Source of the DNA: Berberis thunbergii | Lineage: Eukaryota; Streptophyta; Magnoliopsida; Ranunculales; Berberidaceae | NCBI GenBank assembly: GCA_003290165.1 | Contig: QNQO01005889.1 | Location: 19,573-83,572 of the forward strand | Direction of reading: 5' to 3' | DNA: 64,000 bases | In this document: in pieces, positions 49,600-62,086 of the stretch | How positions within the stretch are numbered: position 1 is the first letter of the stretch | Layout: every line of letters starts with the position of its first letter | Notes under the pieces: generated by a model | What the model was told of the DNA's origin: nothing | What the model saw: only the letters and a program-made list of their open reading frames with translations | Database searches by the model: none | Program-made: the position numbers and the translations under genes

Positions 49600-50225
49600 A
49601 GGAATAAATCTATGAACATCTGTGAAGTTGCTGGGAGTGCTGAATGATGAATGCTGAATGAGGAGTGCTGAATGGTGAATGGTGAATGCTGAATGAGGAA
49701 TGCTGAATGTGTATGTTGAATGTTGAATGAGGAATGCTGAATGTTTAAGGCTGTTATGGAATGCTGTACTGATATTAGGATAATGATGCTGAGAGAATGG
49801 GAAGAGTTAATGCTGATGATTGGCAGTTCTACAGTTCTGTTAGAAGATGCTGATGCTAGGAATTCTGGAAAGAATATGGCAAAGCAGCAATTAGAGGTTA
49901 TGATGGATACTCTGTTAGTTCTGTTAAGTGTGCTCTGTTAGTATTAACAGATGTTGTTGCTCAGTTAGTCTATAAATAAGAATACATGAGGAGAACATAA
50001 TTCATTCATTGATTGTAATAAATGTACATTGAGCAAACTGCTCAAGGAGAGTGGAGCATCTCGAACTGCTCTTAAGGAGATTTGCAATCTCGAAATTGCT
50101 AATACATTCTTTGTATCTTCATTACAATTGATCAATACAATACAATATTCCTTTCTACAATCAATCTCATTCAATTTGTCTTCTTTCTGCAATATTGCTT
50201 AAATTCAATTCTTTCTACAGTCAGT
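49600..50225 (+). mobile_element. Copia-type LTR fragment with an internal minisatellite
   Basis: TATA box CTATAAATAAG near 49972, then a U5-like part with repeated CTCAAGGAGA..ATCTCGAA..TGCT blocks (50040-50100) and an end near TTCTTTCTACAGTCAG. A degraded PBS-like ACATCAGAG follows. Its left part holds a minisatellite at about 49637-49745 with GCTGAATGAGGAAT / GGTGAATG units. Limits are uncertain. Confidence 0.45.
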
Positions 50226-50831
50226 ATTCCACATCAGAGTTGTTGCTTGTTCTTTCTTTGCTTGAGTTGATTCCACAACAAGGTTACAAGCTGCAAACAA
50301 GAACATAAGCAGGTCAGTGCTTATCACACCCTTGACACCGAAGGACACTTTTTTTTTATCCAATTTGGTCAATTTTATGGAAAATTTTGGAGACACTTTG
50401 GGCATAATATCCAATTCATGAAACGAGCTTCCTTTGCGACAAATATTCATTTTGGACATTATTTTTGAAGCAAAGTTTTGATTTGATTGTTCATGATGTA
50501 AGCAATTACAAAGGGAAAGTTCGAGGTCATTTTCTGCTCGGGCACTTCACATTGTGTTCTCCCAGTGGTTGTTTGTCTTATTTGGACTTCTTCGGCTTTA
50601 AGTTCAAGGACGAGTTTCTTCAACCTGGAGAAGTTGATGTAATTGGATATTTTAGAAACAGTAGTATTTTAGAAGTGGCGAGTTATAATATTATTGTATT
50701 AGGTAACAATTAGGACATTAGTTTCCTATTAGGTTTAGGGTTTATTCTTGTTAGAGAAGTTAGCTTGGTTAGAAATAAGGCGTAGATTACCCTATTGTTA
50801 GTTAGTTGATCGATGAAAAGAAATGTACTGT

Positions 50832-51508
50832 TGATGTAGTCGACTTTTGCTCTCCTTCCTTGCCTTGACCGAAACCTGCACAAGGAATGCACGTGAGCCA
50901 AAGACCACCATGTGGCGGCCGATGACACTCTGATGCTTAAGTTAGATAAAGCTTAGGAAAGGCTTAAAGTTGTAAATTGGGTTTTGACAGTGTTCATTTA
51001 TTCATCGACCTTATCTCTATTTTATAGTGCGAGAGTCTTTGTTCGACTAGGCCTTTAGTGTCATAGTTTAGGGAAAGAGATCTTGATGTAGATCATTTCC
51101 TTATTGGAAGCTGTCCATGTAGAAAAGTTTTACTACACGACTTGTGCTCCTAGATCTAAGAGAGAGATTTTCCTTTCGGAGTGTTGTCCATGCAAGAAAG
51201 TTTTCATGCTCGACTTATACTCTAGTATTTGTTTCCTAGTCGAAACCAATGTAATGTTGACCTGCCTGTCTTGGGTCAATCCCCTAGATACTTACCTTAT
51301 CAGGGCTTACGAGTATTGGGCTTGACGCCTGATGCATGGCTTGTTAAGGAACTGCAATTCGGATCCAATCTTCTGGAATCTGCCAAATGGGCTTAGTGTT
51401 GTCTGGGCCTTGTTGGATTGGACTGCAATCAGGTCTGCTTTGTTCTATTCAACGAGATTATCATGACACGCGTACAATGCGATCAGAGGACGGTTTGGTG
51501 CATCATCA
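50832..51508 (-). mobile_element. 3' LTR of gypsy copy C
   Basis: A 677 bp LTR; minus strand TGATGATGCACC...GACTACATCA. It contains ACTATAAAATAGAG (near 51025) and CATCGGCCGCCACATGGTGG followed by TCTTTGGCTCACGTG. It matches copies 1, A and B. Confidence 0.9.
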
Positions 51509-51668
51509 ACTACTTCCTCGAAGTTAGTGGGCCATCACATTGGTCCACTAAGTCACTTTGATAGAATTTGTACAGTTGTGATGATTGAACCCGAAATGTC
51601 GTCTCGAACGACGCATATCATTTAATGAGTGACTGCTCAGTAAATAAGGGGACGCGGCTCCCTGGTGC

Positions 51669-51677
51669 TTATATAAG
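51669..51677 (+). promoter_or_regulatory. TATA-like box of antisense ORF C
   Basis: TTATATAAG on the plus strand, about 120 bp before the antisense ATG at 51794 and on the strand opposite to the LTR. Its place matches copies A and B. Confidence 0.55.
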
Positions 51678-51793
51678 TTGCAGCCTCTGCAAGGGAGAGT
51701 TTCTTTACTTTTGTATCTTTTTCGCGACTCCTTTTTGTTTCTTGCTTCTATGTTCTTGCTGCCAGTGTATTTGAAAGTTCAAACTTTCTTTCA

Positions 51794-53520
51794 TGGCGGA
51801 CAACGTCGAACTTACTCCTGGACAGAAGTTGTCCCATGTCTGCCTTAACTTTTACCAAGAGCAGAAGGGTCTGATTTGGCTAAGCTCCAAGAGGACTATT
51901 GGATTTCTGAAGACCTGAACATACCCAATTAGGCACTACCCACAGTCCGTTGATGCCTTCGCAAGGGTTCATAGCTTTACACAAAGTATGTTCTAAGCCG
52001 AGCTTCGCTTTCCAGTTCGAGGATATTTGGCACTTTCTGGCATACCTTCACATTCCTTTTGCTCCGATGATGCTAACCGATTCAGGACCTTGATTGATGT
52101 CCTTATCAGGGCGGAGGATGTTGACCTTCGATTAACTCCGCGGTGATCCACTTGTTGACTTCTCCTCGTCTAAATGGTCACGAAGTCTACTGGCTGAGTA
52201 CTTCGAACTTTTTGGGTTCCCTATCTGATAATTTCAAGTTTTGGCAAAAGCATTGCTTTCTGGCTTCTTCGAACTCACCGTACTTTAAGGTGGAGGAGCG
52301 GTCGCTTGACAGATATTTCAAATTTGATCTTAGTAAGCGTAATGTCCTCCTCATTTTTATCTTTTTTTTTTTGCTTTTGCAGACACTGACATGTCGTCAT
52401 ATTATTTGTGCATGTATATTTGTAACTCCAAATCTTACTAAGGAATAATCGATTAGGAGGGTTTTAGTGAGCTTCCTTTGATCACCATTGAGAAGGTTAT
52501 GGCTTTGGACAACATCGTGCGGAACGGGCTGTTCGATCACTTCCACGTAGCTCCTACCTTGCTTAGGTCATCACTGAAGAGACTGGCGGTCGATCCAAGA
52601 AGAAGAAGCTCACGATACCAAGCCTACAAGCAAGTTGAGTTGGAGGCGGCCATGACGCCCATTGGTCGGCCCAAGAGGAGGCGAGCTAGCAGCAGACTGG
52701 TTCTTCTCATCAACTAACCCTGCTGGAGCAGGAAGTAAAGGTTGCGGAGTCTGGGCTCAATCAGTCTACTCGAGATATGGTTTTGGGAGAGCAGGGTGCC
52801 TGTTTGGAGCCTCATGTTCCATTAGTTATACTGGAAGAGGGTTGTTCAGATTTGGCGGACCCGGCAAAGTCAATGCTGCCACTGATGCTCTTCGTTCTGT
52901 TGAAGATGTTGCCTGAAGAACAGATATTCTCTCCTGCCTTTAGAACCCGGTGCGGAGCGGCGGGCTAACTTTCAGTTGAGAAGGCCTCGGATATAGAGTC
53001 GGTGTCTTCGAAGGACCCTCAGATTAGCGACATTGGTTCAGGGTGAGCTGCACTCAGATGCTCATGGTAGTCTATGCATTGGAGAAGGCTTTTGCTGAGC
53101 TGCGTAAGTCATATTCGGATTCGCTCTATCGGTCAGACCTTTTAAGCGAGCAGTTAGAGGAGCATGGTGCTGAGACGGTCTCTAAGTCGCTGCTGGCCGC
53201 TTGAGCTGATTTTGAGGCCAAACTAGATGCCTTGGAAGCCGAGCTGAATTTGACCAAGGATGGCTTGGTGTCCGCTAAAGCGAAGTTGGGGCACACTCGT
53301 GAGGAGTTGAAGCTCGTGGAAGAGGTGGTGGGCAAGGCGTTGGCTGATCTGCAAGCTCGGATCGCTAAACAAGAGAGAGTCGAGTCTGAGTTCACTGCTT
53401 TGCACCGGGAATTTGAATCTGAGCTGGCCGACGGGCGTCGACGTGTCCGTGAAGCGGAAACTCAAGTTGCGTCCGCGTTGGCTAAGCTAAGTCCGCTAAG
53501 ACAACGATTGGCAGAAAAGT
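51794..53520 (+). pseudogene. Antisense ORF of gypsy copy C, broken
   Basis: ATG at 51794 (MADNVELTPGQKLSHVCLNF). Blocks shared with copy A: IHLLTSPRLNGHEVYWLSTS and DNFKFWQKHCFLASSNSPYF (52143-52320), then an intron (about 52334 to about 52458) and ITIEKVMALDNIVRNGLFDH with FHVAPTLLRSSLK (52478-52590). A long coiled-coil tail follows (53220-53520, heptads such as LDALEAELNLTKDGLVSAKA). Stops and frameshifts interrupt the first exon and the middle. It is oriented opposite to the element and its LTR. Confidence 0.72.
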
Positions 53521-53879
53521 AATCTCATGTGCGGACTAGGCTTCAAGCAGACCGAAAGTTATCGTAATCAGTCATCACCTACTAAGGCCCGATCGGGTTT
53601 GGTGACCGTTATCCGTACTCAGTCAACGATCCCTGACGAGCCGTCTTGGTAAGCATTAGAGTGCTGACTAAGCTCCACTTTCTAACCCATCATCGTCCAT
53701 TATTTGCAGACTAAGTGTTAGAACGAACCCAAGGCCATCGCCGTCAGCCGAAACTCACTAAGCTCTGGCGAGTCTGATAAGTCTGACTCTGGTGTCATGA
53801 TTATGCAATTCATTGAGTAGATGGGAGTCGAACAATGGAAGCCTGACTGGAAGTAATGGAAGTTTAGAAAAAGTAGATG

Positions 53880-54770
53880 TCCGTTATTGATAATAATTTT
53901 TAATGTGCTCTACATTCCACGCCGCATAAAGCTTCTACCTTCTACGTCTTTCAACCAATATGTCCCTGGCCTGTTCACCTCGGTTACTTTGTAGGGCCCT
54001 TCCCAATTTGGGTTCAGCTTGCCTGCGCCCGTTCCTTAGTGATATGCTGAGTCTTTTTTAGTACCCAATCTCACTTTAATTCATGTGGCTTGATTTTCTT
54101 GTTGTAGTACCGAGCCATCTTTTGTTGGTAGGCGACTATTCTAGTAGAGACCTAATTTTTATTTCTTCAAGGAGGTTTAAACTGACATGCAAAGCTTCGT
54201 CGTTGTCTTCTGATCTAAATTCCTCTGTCAGAAAGTTGGTACTTTGAGCTCTACCGGGAGCATTGCTTCCGACTCGTGAGCTACGGCGAAAGGTGTTTCT
54301 CCAGTGGGGGTGCTTTTGGTGATCTGATTGCCAGAGTATACCTGATAGTATTGGCCCCATTTCCCTTTTGCCGCGTCGAGTTTCTTTTTAGTGCTTCCAA
54401 AATTGTTCTATTGGTGATTCCATCTGACCATTAGCTTGCAGGTACATGACGAGAAGAAATGGTGGTTGATGCGACATCTTTGCATAGTTTTCAACTTTAT
54501 TGCCTTTAAGTCGGGTTATGTTGTCGCTGACTAGTGTTGTTGGAATACTGAACCTGCAGACAATGGATGCCATATCAATTTTTCATTTGATTCTGGCCTA
54601 TCTTGGACAGGGTTCAACTTCAACCCATTTAGTGAAGTAATTCACAGCTACAAAGAGAAATTTTTTTATTGGCGGAGGCTGAAAACAGTGTGACGATGTC
54701 CATCCCTCACTGTGCAAATGGTCGTGGGCTGGTCATCGGAGTCAAGGGTTGATTCTTTAATAACTCACCT
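53880..54770 (-). pseudogene. Broken integrase of gypsy copy C
   Basis: Core: CRFSIPTTLVSDN and QANGQMESP at 54573-54388. Then SEDNDEALHVSLNLLEEIKI (54360-54136), and the integrase tail YKVTEVNRPGTYWLKDVEG near 53960-53920. Near 54650-54760 the first core segment (SPRPFAQ..GMDIV) is frame-broken. This marks the element as Ty3/gypsy with integrase upstream of the antisense gene. Confidence 0.85.
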
Positions 54771-55419
54771 CTCCATACTTTGATTCACGAGATTCATTCT
54801 AGATAATCAACAAATTTGTAGATCAATTATCTTTTTTCTGTTCTATTTTTACAATTAAAACAAGACTATCTAGTAGCGTATGTGATTTATGAGCAATTAC
54901 AGGCATTGAATGAGGATTCTCGTTGCACCCAAAATACATGAATGGGCTAACTAGGACGTTCTAACAATTACAAAGCAACTGTACATGGAATTGAAGAATT
55001 TTTCATTCTACATATAATGTATTTGTGATTTATGTTGCCTAGTATAGTGGAGTGCCTTTCCATACTTCAGGCACTGCTACCTTGTTCCTCAGGATTGCTT
55101 TTCACTTTTATACACTGGCTGAGTCAATTGTGTATTTATGTTCCATTATGTGGCGTTTATTAAATTGATCTATATAAAAGTTTCTCTCAAAAAAGATGGT
55201 CCTATTGCGTCTTTGTAAATGAAAACACCAAATGGAGAATGTGGATTTGGCGTCTCAATTTTTTTTCTTTTGGTCAACCAACAAAGCAGGATATATTAAA
55301 ACCAAAGAGTCAAGTGATGAGTAGGTCAAAAGGCACAGGTAGTATGGCTCAACTACAGATGAAATAGTATGGCTCAACTACAGATGAAATAGTGATAAAT
55401 TAAAAGGAACTGAAAAACA
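54771..55419. other. No gene seen
   Basis: AT-rich DNA in the FabG intron. A 26 bp unit (AGTATGGCTCAACTACAGAT) is tandemly doubled near 55341-55392. Confidence 0.45.
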
Positions 55420-56376
55420 ATGCAATAATTGAAAAAATAAATTGACGATAGAACTGAGTTTATTCAGTCAACCTCTTTACAATGAACAGCCTACGCTTCT
55501 ATTTATAACTGACATAACTTCTTTGACAAGAAACAAATTTTAAACCTAATAGGAAACTAACGTCCTAATTGTACTTTTACTAAAGAGGTCCTATTATGAT
55601 GTAATATGATATTTATTAATATTAACAATCGTAATATTTAGCAATATTATACATTATATTATTATTGTAATAGGGATTCCAATTAGGGTTCTAACAATGG
55701 TTTGTAATTAGGATATTTATAGATATTAGCAAGAGTAATATTTTAATAATATTATACATTATATTATTATTGGAAGAGGGATTCCAATTAAGGTTAGAGC
55801 ATCTCCAATGGATTCTCTAAAATAGCCAAAAAGCTAGTTTAGGGAGCTCATGTGAGAAAATACATGCTCCAATGGATCCCCTAAAACATTCTCTATTTTA
55901 ACTTCACTTTCAACATTTTCCTAAATTTAGGAGCAACCATACTATCTCCTAAATTTGAAATAACATTAAAATATTTCAATTCTTTAATTTTTCAAATAAA
56001 AAAAAACCAATAATCAAAACAAAAGGAAATAGGGAGATGAAAAAGTGGAAGATATATTTAAATAATGATAAAAAAAAGTTAAAAATATGGGATATGGTTG
56101 GATTGATGAAGAAATAAGGGGATCCCTAAATTTAGCTTTTGGTTAAAATGGGAGATGGTTGATCTCCCATTTTAACTTTTACTATTGGAGATGCTCTAAC
56201 ATTGGTTTCTTATTAGTTAGGGTTTGATTTTAAAATAGGTTAATTATAAATACGGCGTAGGTTGCCCATTGTTAATCGTTTGATTGAGTAAAAGAATATT
56301 TTGTTTATTAGTTTATTTCGTTTATTGTCAATTTCTTTACTTTGATAATCGTATTATTTCAATTTTGTTTATTACA
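55420..56376. mobile_element. Two family 2 LTRs start to start
   Basis: A minus-strand LTR piece (55596-55420: TTAGTTTCCTATTAGG..TATAAATAGAAG..) abuts a plus-strand LTR that starts TGATGTAATATG at 55597 and runs to about 56376 (ATAAATACGGCGTAGG..TTACAAGTTCAATACTAT). The plus LTR is enlarged by a tandem duplication of about 115 bp (55612-55690 and 55727-55797, each with ATTATACATTATATTATTAT) and by the MITE at 55794. The arrangement is rearranged, not an intact element. Confidence 0.6.
55794..56199. mobile_element. MITE with TTAGAGCATCTCCAATGG ends
   Basis: A 406 bp element. The left end TTAGAGCATCTCCAATGG and the right end CTATTGGAGATGCTCTAA are inverted, and TAAAATGGGAGAT/ATCTCCCATTTTA pair further in. 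Comparison with the nearby related sequence GGTTCTAACAATGG fits insertion at a TA, so a TA duplication is likely. This end type is common in plant MITEs. It sits inside a family 2 LTR. Confidence 0.8.
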
Positions 56377-56401
56377 AGTTCAATACTATTATAAAAGAAA
56401 C

Positions 56402-57444
56402 CAAATTACATCAACCTCCCCGGGTTGAAAAACATGTCTTCGAGCTTGAAGCCGAAGAAGTCCAAAGAAGACAAACAACCACTGGGAGAGCATATGGTAA
56501 AGTGCCCTAGTTGAAATGGACTTCGAACTGTGCCTTTGTAATTGCTGGCACCCCAAAGAACTTGGTACCAAAATAAAGTCCAATCTGAATACCGATTACC
56601 GAGTCCAAAGTAGACTCCCTGAATGATGGGAAAAGCTGTGATCAAATTGTTCCTCAATATGTGCCATAAAATACCCAAATTAGATCATCAACATTGTTCT
56701 GCGACAGTATGAAATATTGCATGTGGCTGTATAACAACAAGGAGGGGCTGGTTTCCCCACATCCATTAGCTTGAGTTCGGGCTTGGGACTAGTTTCTGTG
56801 TTGCAGTCGACCGTGGGAAGGTGTGGGGAGGCGGTTGGGAGGCAATCGACAGCAAGGAGGGGTTGTTGGGTTTTGGTGCCTCCGTCGACGGTGCTGGGTG
56901 TGGGCCCTTGCGACATTGATGGTGCTGCTGTTGGCGCTGATGGTGATGCTTGGGTTTGTCCCATGGCCTTTTTGTTCTCTGAGGTCTCTGAAGTGAGGTC
57001 TGTAAAGTCTGCCCTCAGTTCTTTGAGTATCAGGTATATCTTTCAAATTTTGAGCATCAGGTATATCTTCTGCAAAATAGTAGTCACTCTTCTTTTGTCA
57101 TCTTTCAAATTTTGTCTTCGAATCTTCTTCTTTAAAAAATTTAGAATCGTTCGGCGATACTAATTGATAGGATTAAACTTGTAAAATAAATAGAAATAGA
57201 AAAACAATACGATAATTGAAATAAAATAAATTGACTATAAAACTAATAAATGAAGTATAACTCCTTATTCAATCAACATCCTTACAATGAACAACCTACA
57301 TTCTTATTTATAACTGGCTAGCTTTTCTAACAAGAAACAAACCCTAAACCTAATAGGAAACAAATATCCTAATTGGATTGTTAGAAAAGAATCTTATTAC
57401 AGTATACTAATAATATTATTACTAAAAGAAACTCAATTACATCA
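56402..57444 (-). mobile_element. Family 2 LTR element, minus strand, non-coding
   Basis: 5' LTR 57444-57165 (TGATGTAATTGAG...AATCCTATCA, 280 bp), a degraded primer site (TTAGTATCGCCG), an internal region of about 750 bp, polypurine tract CCCGGGGAGGT, and a stub of the 3' LTR (TGATGTAATTTGG, 56413-56401). It shares the 3' internal block with 50460-50634. The Pro/Thr-rich ORF at 56680-56964 has no retroviral-type domain. Confidence 0.65.
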
Positions 57445-57489
57445 AATACACTCTCTTGGTTAAAATACAAATATAGAACTCCATGTTTT

Positions 57490-57780
57490 GAATCATCCCC
57501 AAACACTGCCCCGATACCAGACCAGGGGGCCTTGATGTCATTGCAGATGTCTATTCAAGTTCTCTTTCTCTTGCTGAAAATTTTTCTATTTCTCTGTTTC
57601 CACAAAATCCATAGACCAGCCAACGAAACTCTACAACACAGCCATTTGACCTTGATGGAACAACCATCTTTATGCCACATTGAAGCCATCTGGATGAAGC
57701 TATGGGCTAAGGGAGCATAAGTGTTAGTTTCAAAGCAAACGGAGGTCCAAACTTGTCCAGAAAAGGAACATAAGAAGAAA
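57490..57780 (-). mobile_element. LINE 3' ORF2 fragment
   Basis: On the minus strand one frame reads WTSVCFETNTYAPLAHSF, VKWLCCRVSLAGLWILWKQR and NRKIFSKRK, then DICNDIKA. The W.LWK.RN..(I/V)F pattern is typical of the C-terminal part of plant LINE ORF2 proteins downstream of the reverse transcriptase. Only this piece is present and it has a stop. Confidence 0.5.
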
Positions 57781-58932
<1,152 letters not shown>

Positions 58933-58984
58933 TCAGTATCTTTTGCTACCTCAACACTTGCTTTCTCAACAGCTGCAACCTGAA

Positions 58985-60311
58985 CTCTTATACGTGTATG
59001 TTTTGACATACATGGCATTTTCAGAGAAAACCATATCCCGAATCTCTGATACAAATGATCCCCACATATGACCAAATCATAATGTCAGGGTCTTAACTTT
59101 ACACAAACAATATAATACTGAAATTGAAGTGCTCAAGTGCGTGGAAAAATACTTAAAAGAATTAAGAAGCATTCTGCTTAAATGGTGATAGGAGACAAAC
59201 AAAATCATCGAAAACCATGAAATATGGAAGAAAATGTTGTATTGTCCATATACAAGAGAAAAGTGCATCACATCTCATGCATGGTTTGAAACTTTTAAAT
59301 CACATAAATTTGTATGCAAGTGTGAGAGAGAGACATTAGACAAGAAATATATAAGAAGCAACAAATATGTGCTCAATGTGATCAAAATGACAATGTGTAG
59401 TGTGTAGTAAGAAAAGTAACTTCCATTAGTATGCACAGTGTAGCCTTCATTTACTATATTTTCACTACTTTAAGGTGCGGCTAAAAATATGTAGTCCTCA
59501 GTCATTCAGATGAACTGAAATATATTTCTAAGTTGATAAAGCAAATAGCATATTAATATTCATCTTCATGCTTCAGTCAGATGGTTTAGTAATCAGACTA
59601 AAATACATATTGCATGTGATCAATCATGCAATTTATATAGTAACAAGCTGTTTTTTTTTTTTTTTTTATCAATAGACCTTAGAGGATTTGCAGGTACCCC
59701 TGTTCCTCGTCTCTGATTTGAATCGATAATAGCCTTTGAGTGATTTATTCCCTGAAGCTAAAAAACTGTAATATGGTAGAATATAAAAAATTTTAAAAAA
59801 TAAAAAGAGGCGGGGGGGGGGGGGGGGGGGGGGTGGGGAGAAAATACAGGAAGTAAGCTATCCCATCACATAATATATGTAGGGAGCTGCATGTAACAGA
59901 TGTAGGAGGCCATGGAGTGTTGGTGATTCATATACATCCATTTTTTTTTCTCAAAAATGTGAATTCAAGCACATAATAATATGAGGAATGTGTAGAGTAG
60001 AAAATAGTATACAAAAAGAATGGATGGTAAATGAAAGCTGAATCGAATCCTCTCGAGTGGAGGTGGATTGCAAGTTGTAAAACAAGAAGAAGAATGGGGA
60101 AGCTTAAATTAGTAACACTGAATTCCAACTCCGAATCCTCCTCCTAACAAAGATTGAAGGGAAAAAAAATAATAATAATAAAATAAAATATAAAAAATTT
60201 GAATAGAGAGAATTCAAGTAGTAAGGCATATATATAGCAGAAATTAGAAGAAAAATGAAGATGGCATCGCATTGCATGACATTGGTTAGATATCGCCAGA
60301 TTATTGTTTAC
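58985..60311. other. First FabG intron; poly-G tract
   Basis: AT-rich intron between the transit-peptide exon and the VTGASRG exon. It holds a 22-base G run at 59812-59833 and a 23-base T run near 59650. No coding sequence seen. Confidence 0.55.
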
Positions 60312-60459
60312 CAGAGGAAGCAAATGATCTGCTGCTGCAACTCAAAGCAAGGCAAGGCAACGTTGTTGGAGTTGGAGTCCACAGGCGGCGTGAATCTGAC
60401 AGAATTGGCGGCGGGGGGGGGCGCTTCCAGGCAGAGAAATTAGTTGAAATTCAGGCCAT

Positions 60460-61157
60460 TGATATTGATGAAGAAGAAGGAATAAGAGTATAGGTTTGAA
60501 GAGAGAGAGAAGATGGTAGCAAGTAATGTGTATGAATTTTGGGTAGGGGTGCTTTAATTGATTCGGAGGTTCCAGGTAGAGAGAGTGAGAAAGCCTCCCA
60601 ATTTCTACTATCTGTTTCGTCTTTCTTGCTTACTTGCTTGGAGTCTTCTAGGTATCGAGGGAGGGAGCGCACGTGATTTTTATGCAATGCTTTGTTTGAT
60701 TTAGTGAGAAATATTTTGGCTCCAAAAGTGAAAATCCCAAGGAAGAAGCTCCCTCCTTCTCACAGACTCAGAAGAAGAAACCAAAGAAGAATAAACCAAG
60801 GAAAAAGCTCCAAAGAAGAAGCTCCCTCCTTCTCACAGACTCAGAGAAGAAGAAGAAACCAAAGAAGAAGAAACTGAGATTTCATTTTCGTTTTTGGCTC
60901 CACAGAAGAAACCAGATTTGGTGCGCTCCAAATGTGAGTCCCTTTTGATTTGACAAACAAAAACAAAACAGATTGTGTTGTTCATTGTGAAATTTTTTTG
61001 TTTTTTTTCATTGGGGTTGTTTGGTGGTGAAGAGAGAGCAAAAGGGGTTGTTGGATTCTTATTCAAAAGAGCCATTCTTTCTTTTGAGGAGGAAGAAAGA
61101 AGGGGAAGAGGCTCTTTGATGGTTTTTTTAAGAAGAAATAGAGAGAACCCTAATATA
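60460..61157. other. Shared upstream region of two divergent gene relics
   Basis: About 700 bp separate the FabG ATG (minus, 60459) from the lipase-like ATG (plus, 61158). It contains a duplicated block of about 40 bp (AAGAAGCTCCCTCCTTCTCA near 60744 and 60818) and GAAGAAGAA tracts. The ORFs here are low-complexity. Confidence 0.5.
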
Positions 61158-61412
61158 ATGTGGAGATTGTGGATTACTCCATTGCTGCAATTATCAGAGT
61201 TGTTTGTGAGTAGTTGGGTGCATTTGTGGTATGGGTTTTATGTATTTAGCACTGTTGTTGCTTCATATCTGTCTCAGACATTGAATGAATGTTTTTGACC
61301 AAATTTGGCTCTTGGAGTCAAGGCTGAGGAACCGAGAACAACTACCGTCTACCAATACCAACGGCTTATCCCCAATTGTTTTAGTTCATGGGATTTTTGG
61401 ATTTGGCAAAGG
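61158..61412 (+). pseudogene. First exon of a lipase-like (alpha/beta-hydrolase) gene, broken
   Basis: ATG at 61158 gives MWRLWITPLLQLSELFVSSW, then VHLWYGFYVFSTVVASYLSQ and TLNECF, then a TGA. The frame goes on as PNLALGVKAEEPRTTTV, and after a one-base shift STNTNGLSPIVLVHGIFGFG ending GKG at a donor GTAAG (61413). A hydrophobic N-terminus followed by VLVHGIFGFGKG matches my memory of a plant class of lipase-like hydrolases, where the HG forms the oxyanion region. The nucleophile Ser exon was not found. One stop and one frameshift make it a relic. Confidence 0.6.
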
Positions 61413-61484
61413 GTAAGACATGATGATGATGATCTTTTTGTGTTTTATATTTTGGTTTTGGTGAAATTGGTTTTTATATCATGT

Positions 61485-61700
61485 CCGGTATGTAATATGG
61501 AAACCCATTTGTCGATGGACTTGCTCGAAGTCAGGTTGATAATTGAGGCAGATTCCAAAGAGATCACTTGTACAATGCTTCACGGATCCTGCTCGATCAT
61601 GTAATATGGAAACTCCTGCACAATTATGTTATATGGAATCCCATTTGTCGATGGACTTTCTCGAAGTCAGGTTGATGATTGAGGCAGATTACAAAGTCAT
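61485..61700. repeat. Tandem pair of a 135 bp unit
   Basis: A block of about 64 bp starting near 61492 (ATATGGAAACCCATTTGTCG then ATGGACTTGCTCGAAGTCAG) is repeated near 61627, with about five differences. It lies just downstream of the lipase-like exon. Confidence 0.8.
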
Positions 61701-61760
61701 ATGGAGGACTTATTCTACCATGATCCTGTTTGGTTTGTCCACGAGGAAAATGTTGTCCTA

Positions 61761-62086
61761 GAACATTTTATGTAACCATGTTAAATTCAACCTTGAATAA
61801 TCCCTCTTTTCACTTTCTACAAAACATTTTCAAGTTTAGTAATGCTATCTTGTTCAATATTTTGTAGTTAAAAGAGTACCTATCTCGTTTAGTCTCCTTG
61901 CATTTGTCATTCAAACAACAACTCGTGCTTCCTTCAAACATTAAGAGAGCAAAAAGAATCTCCAACATGCTACCTTTTGAATTCTCACTAAACTGTGATA
62001 TGGGACAGTTTAATGTCAAGAGGGAGAAATGATAAAATTTACAAAGAGATAAAAGAACAAAGAAGAGAGGAACATACAACAACCCA
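61761..62086. other. No gene seen
   Basis: AT-rich DNA between the 135 bp repeats and the CACTA terminus. One short minus ORF lacks a domain. Confidence 0.4.

Larger units (their letters stand above)
46857..50831 (+). mobile_element. LTR retrotransposon family 2, nested and without coding domains
   Basis: 5' LTR about 46857-47165 (GATGTAATTGGG...TTCCATCA); primer-binding site TGGTATCAGAG at 47168-47178 (initiator-Met type); an internal part interrupted by the TIR element 47946-49417 and by a copia-type LTR (about 49600-50225); a 3' internal part (50460-50634) with GGAGAAGT as polypurine tract; and a 3' LTR start TGATGTAATTGG at 50635, cut at 50831 by gypsy copy C. The block LGHFT.CSPSGCLSYLDFFGF near 50530 recurs at 56414-56600. 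No gag or pol domain is seen, so it may be a non-autonomous large derivative. Confidence 0.7.
50832..54770 (-). mobile_element. Truncated Tat-like Ty3/gypsy element, copy C
   Basis: Minus orientation: integrase remnant (54770-53880), spacer, antisense gene (on the plus strand, 51794-53520), polypurine tract (minus strand CGAGGAAGTAGT just before 51508) and complete 3' LTR (51508-50832). RT, gag and the 5' LTR are missing. It begins inside the 3' LTR of family 2 (junction 50831/50832). Confidence 0.85.
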
